Shown here: piece by piece, positions 19,739 to 27,969 of the stretch
Layout of the letters: each line of letters begins with the position of its first letter
Position numbering within the stretch: position 1 is the stretch's first letter
Origin: Seminavis robusta
Taxonomy: Eukaryota > Bacillariophyta > Bacillariophyceae > Naviculales > Naviculaceae
Length of the DNA stretch: 39,048 bases
NCBI GenBank assembly: GCA_903772945.1
Contig: CAICTM010001043.1
Coordinates: 1 to 39,048 of the forward strand
Direction: 5' to 3'
Position numbers and translations under genes: made by a program
Notes under the pieces: model-generated
Database searches by the model: none
The model's input: only the letters and a program-made list of their open reading frames with translations
What the model was told of the DNA's origin: nothing

Positions 19739-20639
19739 CACTCCTGCCTGGATCCCTAATGGATACCACGGGTACGATTATTGCTAGGCTAAACGAATAT
19801 TGTAAAGGTTGCATTGGCATTCTCACTGATCGGAGAGAAGCGCAGCGCTGGATTGGAAACGAGACTGTCAACGATGTTGGTATCGGTGATGTCGTTCGAA
19901 AATGGCATGTGGTTGTCTGATGAGACTATCCACTGCTAAAGGTTTGCGGCGGTTGATGCCGTCATTTGATGTGCTTGTAGTTGGAACTATCGATGGTTTG
20001 GACTGCATTGACACGTGATGTAGGGAATGAAGCAAGGTCCTATGGAAGAAAGGAAGTAAACTGTTGGAAGGTAGTAAACTTGTGATTGGAAGATTGGTTG
20101 TGGAGACTCCGAATGGATGTACTCTACTAGTAGACCTTGGTTGAACATGGTCGTGATGGCTGATGATGGATGATTTGTGATGAATCGATCTTGATGCTGG
20201 TGGATCTTGATCTTGGTTCTTATGGCTGTCAATGGTAGTGGTACTTATCGTTGGCTGTTCTCGAGGTTGGGAGATAGCTGTTGTAGGATTGGTTGTCTGG
20301 ATTGGTACATGTAGGACTTGAAATTGCTGTATCTGCAGTTGGCTTGCATTGGATGCTATCGATCTGGATGGTTATATCTGGACTCGATGCTTGCTTGTTT
20401 GGTGTTTGGTGTGAGAGACTTTGGTGTTGGCAATTCGATGATTCGGTGGTTGCTGTGGAGCTTTGAGGGGATTCCTCATATGATGATCTTGTCATGATGA
20501 TCTTGTAATGGACATCTTGTGTCACCGTCTCATTGACGTCAGCCAAAACATCCGTTCTGTGACGGCTCTGGGTCAGTCTGTAGCTTCGTTGAGCTTGCTC
20601 CGGCCTTGTGTAGGCTCGATACCTTGTCTTCTCGTGATC

Positions 20640-20981
20640 TTGGTGGATCAACATTCACCGTTGTTCTTCTGCTGATGATGCAATTGCTGCTGTTGCAGTT
20701 TCCTGTACTGCAGATGCAATTCAAAGGATGGTTAGTAGTGTTGGCTATGGCTGTCGGCCCATGCTGTGGTTACCATTGATGCTGTTGGTGGTTGTGACAT
20801 TGCCAGGATAGGCGGTTGATATGATGCTTTTGTTGGTATTGCTGATGGTGCCTTTGTCGTTCGATGATATGGCTGTTGGTATTGTTGCCGTTGTTGATGA
20901 CGTTGCTTTTGGTGCTGATGTTTTGGATTTTGGGTAACTCCACACTCCTGTGCACTTGCTGTTGTAAAACTGGAAGGGCAT
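20640..20981 (-). repeat. Conserved patches shared with 37.95-38.4 kb
   Basis: On the minus strand ATGCCCTT..., then CAGCAAGTGCACAGGAGTGT and a CCAAAATCCAAAAC-type patch (from 20981) match 37993-38060. GAATTGCATCT, AACTGCAACA and GTGAATGTTGA (from about 20724) match 38246-38313. The peptides in the matching frames (NSKCTGV / HSKCTGV; TTVNVDP / TTVNVEP) are also alike, so some protein-level constraint is possible. The + copy has a stop right after KCTGV. Confidence 0.65.
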
Positions 20982-21084
20982 GATTGTTGCTATTGATAGG
21001 ATGATTGGTCAGAGATGTGGGGAATGTTTTGTTGTTGCCTGGAGACTGCTGGTTGCCTCAGTTATGCTTGGATTGATGGTTGGT

Positions 21085-21173
21085 GGAGGTGCTGGGGCTG
21101 CTTAGCATGCCACCAGACACACTCTCGAAAGTGTAGGAGGTGCAGTGGCTGGAATTCCACAATACACACTCTC
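21085..21173 (-). ncRNA. Two GGAGTG...CACCTCC-type hairpin repeats
   Basis: Minus-strand units at 21173-21137 and 21126-21085. Each starts GAGAGTGTGT and ends GCACCTCC. The first has an inner stem GTGG/CCAC around AATTCCAG. They match the three plus-strand units at 37787-37917 in order and spacing (about 47 bp). Confidence 0.55.
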
Positions 21174-21504
21174 AAAAAAATGAATAGTTCAGGTCGCACT
21201 CCTGTGCTTCCTTTCGCTATGGTAGTCCTCTTCGAAGCCTTGTTGTTCTTCCTTGATTGGATTGGTAATCTGCCTTGTTGTGGCGGGATTTTTCCATCAC
21301 ACCTCAACTCTATCAGCACTGATTCGATGGCTTGATAGTGAGTCTTCTGGAACTCCCACGGATGTACCTCTGCAGCGGATCTGCTTCTCCCTGTTGGAAC
21401 TTGTTATCTAGTTCCTATACTTTTTGCGGCAACACCTCTTCTTGGCGTCGCTCTCTTGGTTGGTCTTCGTGTTCTGCTTTGGCTCCTCTTACTTCGTTTT
21501 GCTC

Positions 21505-21520
21505 GCTCACTCCTGTGAGC
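21505..21520. repeat. AGGA/TCCT-loop hairpin, perfect 6-bp stem
   Basis: GCTCACTCCTGTGAGC: perfect stem GCTCAC/GTGAGC around TCCT (AGGA on the element's minus strand). Confidence 0.7.
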
Positions 21521-21807
21521 TTGTCTTCTTCTTGTTCTTGTGCTCTGCCGATGACACTCCTTCTTGCCGGCGCTTCTCTTGTTCCTTCCTTCTGTGCTAG
21601 CCAGAGTTGTTCCACTTCTTCTCTTGCTGTCGGCACTGCTCCTATTCTTTGCGTCGGCGCTCATCTTTGTGGCTTGTCGATCTTGTTTGAAGTTCAGTTT
21701 GGTGGTCTGTCGGTTTGGTGGTCTGCTCTCACTCCTGCGAGCTTGATGGCTCGGACTCTCTTGATGTTCTCTGCGCGTCTCCGTGTTGGCGCTTGTGTTG
21801 CCTCGTT

Positions 21808-21825
21808 AGCTCACTCCTGTGAGCT
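21808..21825. repeat. AGGA/TCCT-loop hairpin, perfect 7-bp stem
   Basis: AGCTCACTCCTGTGAGCT: perfect 7-bp stem around TCCT. Other family members in this interior lie at 20941-20955, 21196-21207, 21725-21742, 22124-22139, 22196-22211 and 22241-22253. Their stems are shorter or contain one mismatch. Confidence 0.7.
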
Positions 21826-22021
21826 GGATTGCTTGGACTCTTCTTGTCCGTTCTTGGTTCGCTAGTTCCTTTGACGGTCTATTCGCTAGTTCCTTGTTTT
21901 TGGAATGTTAGGCTTGCTTGTAGGACTGTTCTTCTTGTCGTCTTGTCGGCTCGAAAATCGTTGCGTCGCTCGTGTGGCTTCATGGATCTGGTGTTCAACA
22001 CGAAAAATCCACCGTTTGGGC

Positions 22022-22732
22022 TTAAGGATATTGTGGTCTCCTGCTGACACTGTTCGTCGTATCTCTTCGTCGTATTCCCTTGTTCTTGTTCTGTTTCTTC
22101 TTTCTGTTTCTTCTGCCGTCGGCGCTCACTCCTGCGAGCTGAATGTTCGAACTCTCAAGCTCGGACTCTCTTGTAGCTTTGTCGTCTTGTTCTGCCGACA
22201 CTCCTGTGAGCCTGATTCTTCGTGGCAACCGTTGCTTGTCGCGACTCCTGTGCTTTCCGTGCTTGCACTTTTGTTGCTTATTCCGGTCACTCTTCGTCTG
22301 CTTCTTCTCTGTTGCTGACACTCCTGTCAGCGTCGCATCGCAGCTCTTGTTCTTCGCTTGGTCTTCGTACGAGACTTTGCGTTGGCACTCTTTCACGAGC
22401 TTCAGTTCCTCTACAGTGCTTGTTGCTTGATTGAATCCATCGGTGGCTTCGTGGATCTGGTGGTCAACACAAAACATTCCACCGTTTCGGCTTGAGAGTA
22501 CTGGCAAACTTGCTCTGTTCGGCCACTCGGAGGGCTTCTCTTGTTGTAGATGCTTGTAGTATAGATGGATAGACTTGGTGGACAAGTTGCATGGGCTGGG
22601 ATGGCTTGTGCACGGAGATTCAGCTGTTCGCGTCCTTGTGGGCTTGTTGACTCCCACCGCTTCAGCAGCTGGTAACTCGATCGTCGATATCTCAGTCAAT
22701 TTTCGGAATTGAGAGCTTGCACTTGTCGCCAC
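22022..22732 (-). CDS. Low-complexity ORF, 236 codons, unrecognised
   Basis: The longest open frame of the interior. It is rich in Ser, Thr, Lys, Arg, Glu and Gln, with basic runs (RRNRKKKQNKNK). The peptide LTGVSA/LAGVSA occurs three times because the DNA hairpin CTCACAGGAGTG falls in this frame each time. In the relative at 38.5 kb the same hairpin is read in another frame (AHRSV), so protein-level selection is doubtful. No signal peptide, membrane segment or domain was seen. Confidence 0.3.
   Translation of the reverse strand: MATSASSQFRKLTEISTIELPAAEAVGVNKPTRTRTAESPCTSHPSPCNLSTKSIHLYYKHLQQEKPSEWPNRASLPVLSSRNGGMFCVDHQIHEATDGFNQATSTVEELKLVKECQRKVSYEDQAKNKSCDATLTGVSATEKKQTKSDRNKQQKCKHGKHRSRDKQRLPRRIRLTGVSAEQDDKATRESELESSNIQLAGVSADGRRNRKKKQNKNKGIRRRDTTNSVSRRPQYP
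22314..22331. repeat. Hairpin family member with changed stem, pairing kept
   Basis: GCTGACACTCCTGTCAGC: the stem is GCTGACA/TGTCAGC instead of GCTCAC/GTGAGC. Both arms differ from the common form and still pair perfectly. Confidence 0.7.
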
Positions 22733-23338
22733 TTGTAGTGTAGTGGCTTCTCTTTCTATCCCTGTATAGTTCCTTGTAGCTATCTTGACTGTGTCGGGAG
22801 CTATTTAAATCCAGAAAACTGGCCTTTTGCTCACGAAATGGGTTCCTGATGCACTCGTTCGATCGGTACTCCTCGAATATGGCTCGTACAGCATTGCTTC
22901 CAGCGGGTAACTAGACCGGCTAGGTGTGCTCTTGACGCTGATATGCTTGGAATGGCTTGAATCGATCGTCTTGTTGAGTTCCGATCGTTCCGTGAGTCTT
23001 GAGGTTGCGCGAAAACAACTTGTCGAAACCTGACTGACAGCTCTGTTGCCTAGCGTTATATTGAGGAGCTGCGCACCTCTGTTCAATACTTGAGTATACA
23101 GTCTTCTCAGGTTGCTTTTCTCTCAGTTCTCTTGCACTATTACAATACCTATTCTCATGCACTGACTTGATATTTCTGGGACTTCTGCCTCTGTCAGACT
23201 GTTGTTCTTGGCCTTCCACTGAGGCTAGATGCACACCTCAAGGGTGGCACTGCACAGTAGGCTCTCTCTCACTCCTTTTCTCAGTAATACAATAGAACAC
23301 TTAACTTACAATCCCATGGAATGATATCAAAAAAAAAA

Positions 23339-23429
23339 ACTTTTTCTTCCCAGTGTTGGGTGAAAACACTGTAGCTACTATTCTTATCAGGGTTATCTAG
23401 CTGATTCGGGCGAGCTGGGAAGAAAAAGT
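23339..23429 (-). promoter_or_regulatory. Self-complementary LTR / primer-binding segment
   Basis: On the minus strand the first 15 nt after the 5' LTR are CTGGGAAGAAAAAGT (23353-23339). They are exactly complementary to ACTTTTTCTTCCCAG inside the same LTR (23429-23415). The loop is 61 nt. No TGG-starting tRNA primer site is present at this position. The arrangement is that of self-primed retrotransposons (Tf1 type), where the 5' end of the transcript pairs with the primer-binding site. By analogy the transcript would start near GATCACTTTTTC. Confidence 0.6.
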
Positions 23430-23569
23430 GATCTTCCAGCTTGGGTCAGGTTGAATCTGGATTTTGGAATGCCAGATTCCCTTAAATTCTTGCAAGGATG
23501 CGGTCTTTCTACTTATCCGGGTACGCTAACGCTAAATTTCTAGACCGGATAAATCTTGACCGTCCAACA
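23354..23569 (-). repeat. 5' LTR (216 bp) of the non-autonomous element
   Basis: On the minus strand it starts TGTTGGACGGTCAAG and ends TTTTCACCCAACA. Flanked by TSD GTCCT at 23570-23574. About 96% identical to the split LTR on the left. Confidence 0.88.
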
Positions 23570-23574
23570 GTCCT

Positions 23575-23760
23575 TCCCTTCGACCTCGTCAAGGACGAAC
23601 CCTCCCTCCTTCTATCTGCCGCTGCAGTCAAGGTGGAAAGGGACCGCAAACCCCGACTCATCAGCGACCACACCTGGAACTGGGGTTGGCCCTCCGTCAA
23701 TGAAACTACATCACATCACGCGCCGTCCGAGGCCATGCAATTTGGAAATGCCCTGCCACG
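23575..23760 (+). pseudogene. Reverse transcriptase fragment of the gag-like retroelement
   Basis: Frame PFDLVKDEPSLLLSAAAVKV, then RKPRLISDHTW, PSVNETT and APSEAMQFGNALPRAL. This looks like the fingers/palm start of an RT of the type I associate with DIRS-like or similar diatom retroelements; the class is uncertain. It is the direct continuation of ENKFWAVL at 14341-14362. The fragment ends where LTR-like copy B begins (23761), so RT motifs with the catalytic Asp pair are absent. Confidence 0.6.
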
Positions 23761-24180
23761 TGCACTACGCTAAAAGCTAGTGTAAAGATCTTTCGAGTGT
23801 TTTGTGTTTGAGAGAATGAAAGTTATGAGAGAGATTAGAAAGCTATGAAAACTAATCAACGAGAGAGATCACCATCAAAGGATCGTAGATCTGGTCTCCC
23901 GCGGGAGACTATAAAGTGTGATAGAGTAGGTTGCGTAGTAATCCTACGTATCTCCACGATCTAAAACGAACGCGTGGAAGATTTGTCTGCATGGATCTAG
24001 TAGCGTGGAAGTACTCCACGCTGGCTAAATATCTAGAGCGATGTTCATCATCAACCTAGTATGACTAGAGCGGTCATTGAGAACCCTGTCTCAATAACTA
24101 TTCACGAGAGACTCAGTCATGAGTCGAACTCAACCCTATCTAGGATCGAGTGCGAATAAGGCTAAGAGCCGTGTATTGCA
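23761..24180. repeat. LTR-like repeat, copy B (inverted relative to A)
   Basis: Starts TGCACTACGC and ends CGTGTATTGCA. Contains TCTCCCGCGGGAGA, a 14-bp perfect palindrome (23895-23908), followed by TATAAAG. It also has the hairpin AGCGTGGAAGTACTCCACGCT (24003-24023). It interrupts the RT fragment on its left. A decayed gag on the plus strand lies 660 bp to its right, which would make this a 5' LTR on the plus strand. Confidence 0.7.
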
Positions 24181-24843
24181 TTCGCCCCCTGACAAGGGTC
24201 ACAGAAGGCACGACATCAGTCGGACAGGAGAACATATGAATTAAAGTGCGGGGCACTCTCCGAGATTGGATGTAGACATGTGCGTCGCACGATGGCAATC
24301 CTACAAGGGGATCAGCCTTGTATGGGTGTAAATACCTTATGTTCCAAGTCTGGTAGACTGGCCGCCATTGGCGGTAGCATGTCGGACCGTACAGTGTGAA
24401 AGCGTTACAGTTTCCTCCACGACTCAGAGTATCCGTGAGTAGATTGAGTCATGTTTTATGAGTCAACACGATGGAACAGAGAACGCTGGCAAGAACACGT
24501 TCTCAACGAAACCAAAGGACACGGTAAATTGGAGTATTCGACAGGAGTAAAGCATCCTGCCAACGGACCGTTTCCCGAGATACCACGTTGACTTCCGTAT
24601 CAACTACCACGATGTATTGATCCAACACGCTACAACTAGCTTTACTGATCGCAACAATCAAAGCTCACAACACAATTATGAATTACTAAGAACAGAACTT
24701 TGCATTTACCTTGCACTCGTCTTGAATAGTTCATTGATCTCGTCGGGTGGTAGCTACCTCTACAAGATCCCTCTATTCAAGTAGTATTTCCCCACGTTAG
24801 CAGATTAACTAGTCGCAGTTACGCATGCCACACCTTCATCAAG
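24181..24843 (+). other. Leader-like region before the decayed gag
   Basis: The first ~230 bp is shared in inverted form with 2840-3084. The rest has no coding frame and no match within the window. Directly after the LTR-like copy comes TTCGCCCCCTGACAAGG; it does not begin with TGG and, read backwards, resembles a polypurine tract, so it does not settle the orientation. Confidence 0.4.
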
Positions 24844-26500
24844 ATGGCCGATGAAGCAGCCAAGCTCAAGCATGTCTATGCACCCTATGCGGCGAAGATG
24901 CTTCCACCCCAGGTACACTGCATCTCACATGCGCATCGCACTGTCTGAAAAAGGAATCGACGGATGGATGGATCTCCTACTTCTCACCAAAGATGAAGTT
25001 ATGGATCTCCAAGCTTCCAACGACACCAACGGCACTGCAAGACCAGTACTCTCACCAGGAAGAAACTACTGCTCGCGGCGATACAATGTATCACCATTGG
25101 TCGTCCAAGAGGAAGGCACCCATCCGCGCGTAACACTGACGGCCGACGCACTCGACGCTTTCAGAGTTGGACTCTTCCAGCCACACGGCGAAATCGTCCC
25201 ATGGCAACAAATGAGACGCAGCGATGCCACGATGACCGATTGGGAACGTGCAATCGCACTTTGGGACAAGAACAATAGCCCGTCCGCTCAGAGTTCAGGA
25301 GTTTCGCGATGAATCATCTTCATCAAATGGAGGAGAAAATTCCTCAACACGCTCAAGTCTCAAGGTCTCTCCCACCTCATTGATTCTGACTTCACGGTCA
25401 CCAACGTCGAACTAGACGAGAAACAACGAGAAGGATGTACAAGACCTTCGAAGACATCTTCCAGAAGCACAGGCAAGATCTGTCGTCCTTGCCAACGAAA
25501 CCAGCAAGGACACCGCGCGATCTGGAAGGCAATTGACGAATATTCTCCAAGTCCATGGTCGCAACCCTGCGCTCGGATAAGTTTCGTGTTATCTCACCTC
25601 CGCCGATATCGCAGAAAGGTATGGAGAGGGTCCCAAGCTGGTTTCATCTCCAACTCCTCGAACAATTTCGGAGTACAATGAGATCAGCGCGAGCCATACA
25701 CTGAACAAAAGGGGGCACGTTTCTTGGAACGCTCAATCTCCAAGGCACAAATCTCGCCCGTACGACTCTCGCAATGCAGACAAGAAGCTGCAGGCGACAC
25801 CTCCCATATACTCTCGAGCAGTACCGAGCAGCCCTTCTCGAGAAGCACAACTGCATGACAATGCAAATCATCGACGTCCACACGCTCTCGAAGCAACGCC
25901 CGTCGTCGCACCTACCAACACGAAATTCTCTTCGACGATGGTACAGCGGAAACCTGTGGCGACACCTATGAGGCATTCGTCCATGATATGGATACACCGG
26001 TGGAGGTCCTATTGCAAGCTCATCAGACAGACACTCGTGGTCCACGCAAGGTCATGATGAACGCAACCACATGGCGGTCGTTGTCCAAGTCGGATCAAGA
26101 GGCATGGGACAGGGCAAGAAGAGCATCTTGACTACACGGCTGACCTAGCTGTTCGACGTAGTCACCACAACTCTGGGCAATCACGCCCATCCCGCTCAGT
26201 CAACTCCCACGACCTCCTCGACATGGGCAGCACCACGCCACGAGCAGGCAACCTAGAAGTGTCCTCGCACCAAACCAAGTCCACAAGACGGACACTGACC
26301 TATTGCAGCTCGGTGCAACAAGACGCATTCACGCCAACGTCCTTCGCGTGATATCGCGTCCGTCCTATCACAGTCGACCAATACGGCTACACGCGAGGTA
26401 CGAGTTCACGAGGTTGATCGCTCAATCCTACGAGTCCTACTCCCACGAGATGTTGTTCAGCGAGCCAGAGATTGACCACTGATTGTGCAACCCTTCGTAT
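24844..26500 (+). pseudogene. gag: Decayed gag of an LTR retrotransposon
   Basis: ATG 24844 starts MADEAAKLKHVY, which stops after 34 codons. The frame starting at 24851 then carries the protein to 25312 (DGWMDLLLLTKDEVMDL, TDWERAIALWDKNN). Further pieces follow with repeated frame changes: KFLNTLKSQGLSHLID near 25335, then MYKTFEDIF, then a KAIDEY-YSKSMVATLR block near 25520, and later VMMNATTWRSLSKSDQEAWD near 26055-26114. This order matches diatom copia/gypsy-type gag proteins. No zinc knuckle was found and no pol follows. Confidence 0.6.
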
Positions 26501-26826
26501 ATTTCTCTGATGACCGATGACAGCCAAACACAAAACTCTCGTGACAATACGACGGACCAGGGACCTCCTCGACGTACCAACGAAACGGATCCTCCAATGC
26601 CCGCACTCGATTGATGGAGAACAATCCTTCTCCGATGATCAGGCTTTTTTCACAGTTTGCTTACGGTACTCCCAATACGAGGCTATTGATACGAATACCC
26701 AACAGCAAATCCAAGAGGATCATGAAGGTACCACACCTTCGAACCGCAAGTCCTGTGCGATGAACCCTTCGACCTCTGGACACGTCGGCGCATCTCCTCA
26801 GCCATGGAAGCACAGCTAGAACCTAC
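26501..26826. other. Degenerate sequence between gag remnant and LTR-like copy C
   Basis: One 100-codon plus frame (26517-26819) without recognisable motifs. Probably more decayed element interior. Confidence 0.35.
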
Positions 26827-27313
26827 TGCAATACACGGCTCTTAGCCTTATTCGCGACTCGATCCTAGATAGGGTTTGAGTTCGACTCATGCTGAGTTCT
26901 CGTGAATAGTCATTTGAGACAGGTTCCAATGACCGCGCTAGTCATACTAGGTTGATGATGAAACATCGCTCTAGATATTTTAGCCAGCGTGGAGTACTTC
27001 CACGCTACTAGTCAGCTAGACAAACCTTCCACGCGTTCCGTTTTGGGATCGTGGAGAGACGTAGATTACTACCACAACCTACTCTATCACACTTTATAGT
27101 CTCCCGCGGGAAGCCAGATCTACGATCCCTTGATGATGATCTCTCTCGTTGATTAGTTTCATAGCTTTTCAATCTCTCTCATAACTTTCATTCTCTCAAA
27201 CTCAAAACACTCGAAAGATCTATACACTAACTCTCTCTTTCGCTTGTATTAACTTTCATTCTCTCAAACTCAAAACACTCGAAAGATCTTTACACTGCTT
27301 TTAGCGTAGTGCA
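26827..27313. repeat. LTR-like repeat, copy C
   Basis: Same sense as copy A: begins TGCAATACACGG, ends GCGTAGTGCA. It is longer than the others because about 45 bp (AACTTTCATTCTCTCAAACT...) is duplicated, at 27183 and again at 27251. Copies B and C face each other as a 0.4-kb inverted repeat around the gag remnant. Confidence 0.7.
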
Positions 27314-27483
27314 TTTTGTTAACAAACACAATAGCTTTCAGCTACCCTCAACCTATTCCTTCACCATGAAAGATGGCTCAAGGAAAGCATCGTTCCGCAA
27401 CTTCGAGAAACAGTGCGTGACAAACCCATTCTTCCTCTCGTCGACAATGACGAAGAAAACGAGATCGACGATACTCGTACAAA
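27314..27483 (+). other. Spacer between LTR-like copies C and D with an open acidic frame
   Basis: 170 bp of sequence not seen elsewhere in the window. One plus frame reads LKESIVPQLRETVRDKPILP, then an acidic end (DNDEENEIDD). It looks like part of a coding region, perhaps captured, but I do not recognise it. Confidence 0.3.
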
Positions 27484-27837
27484 GAGAGATTAGAAAGCTA
27501 TGAAAAACTAATCAACGAGAGAGATCATCATCAAGGGATCGTAGATCTGAACTCCCGCGGGAGACTATAAAGTGTGATAGAGTAGGTTGCGGTAGTAATC
27601 CTACGTATCTCCACGATCCTAAAACGGAACGCGTGGAAGATTCGTCTAGCATGGATCTAGTAGCGTGGAAGTACTCCACGCTGGCTAAATATCTAGAGCG
27701 ATGTTTCATCATCGACCTAGTATGACTAGAGCGGTCATTGAGAACCCTGTCTCAAATGACTATTCACGAGAGACTCAGTCATGAGTCGAACTCAAACCCC
27801 ATCGAGTCGCGAATAAGGCTAAGAGCCGTGTATTGCA
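27484..27837. repeat. LTR-like repeat, copy D (truncated)
   Basis: Same sense as copy B, ends CCGTGTATTGCA. The first ~65 bp of the repeat are missing. Its right edge cuts into a copia RNase H/RT coding segment. Confidence 0.7.
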
Positions 27838-27969
27838 CTGGCTTGTTGGTGCGGATCCTGATTCCTGCCTGGTTCATCTTGACCAAGAATCCAGTGATCC
27901 TCTTGAGTCTTTCCAGATGCCCCACCCTGGGTGCCACTCTGAAGGATGACATTGACATTACAGAGACCG
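27838..27969 (-). pseudogene. Copia pol fragment, downstream of the TIR insertion
   Basis: Minus-strand frame VSVMSMSSFRVAPRVGHLER continues through LKRITGFL to IRIRTNKPV. In copia elements this follows directly on the LGRFDIA motif, which ends at 29828 on the other side of the TIR element. It is then cut by LTR-like copy D. Confidence 0.75.

Larger units (their letters stand above)
19739..23353 (-). mobile_element. Interior of the non-autonomous LTR element: structured, no pol
   Basis: 3.6 kb between the LTRs. Only short to medium minus-strand frames rich in Ser, Thr, Gln, Asn, Arg and Lys are open (for example 22732-22022, 21664-21404, 20654-20229), and none has a recognisable domain. The segment contains at least nine copies of a short hairpin with loop TCCT/AGGA and two GGAGTG...CACCTCC hairpins. 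It also has two copies of a module around GGTGGAT...CACCAGATCCA (21975-22017, 22440-22485). Colinear patches match the plus strand at 36.7-38.4 kb. Confidence 0.7.
14363..23569 (-). mobile_element. 9.2-kb large non-autonomous LTR element, holding a nested gypsy element
   Basis: Boundaries are exact: TSD GTCCT at 14358-14362 and 23570-23574, LTR ends TGTTGG and CCAACA. Each LTR is 216 bp; the left one is split by a nested gypsy insertion (parts 14363-14529 and 19690-19738), the right one is intact (23354-23569). They differ at about 9 positions (about 4%), mostly transitions. Orientation is minus: a purine-rich GGCAGGAGTG precedes the left LTR on that strand (19739-19748), and the presumed primer-binding segment abuts the right LTR. 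The interior (19739-23353, 3615 bp) has no reverse transcriptase, integrase or protease. It would need proteins from another element in trans. Confidence 0.85.

Noticed and set aside
21015-21335. 106-codon plus-strand ORF with many Cys and Trp
   Set aside because: Same antisense, TG-rich composition effect; overlaps the structured repeats.
21332-21865. 177-codon Cys/Ser/Leu-rich plus-strand ORF that looks like a membrane protein
   Set aside because: It runs antisense to the element's transcribed strand; Leu/Ser/Cys richness comes from pyrimidine-rich CTTCTT/TGTTCT sequence and is not colinear with the plus-strand relative.
23331-23345. A-run followed by T-run (AAAAAAAAAC TTTTT) as poly(A) or terminator
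   Set aside because: It is part of the self-complementary segment next to the LTR and has no gene ending there.
23761-27313. A DNA transposon with 0.4-kb terminal inverted repeats B and C
   Set aside because: No matching target duplication (CCACG on the left, TTTTG on the right) and the inside is a retrotransposon gag; mixed LTR orientation explains it as well.
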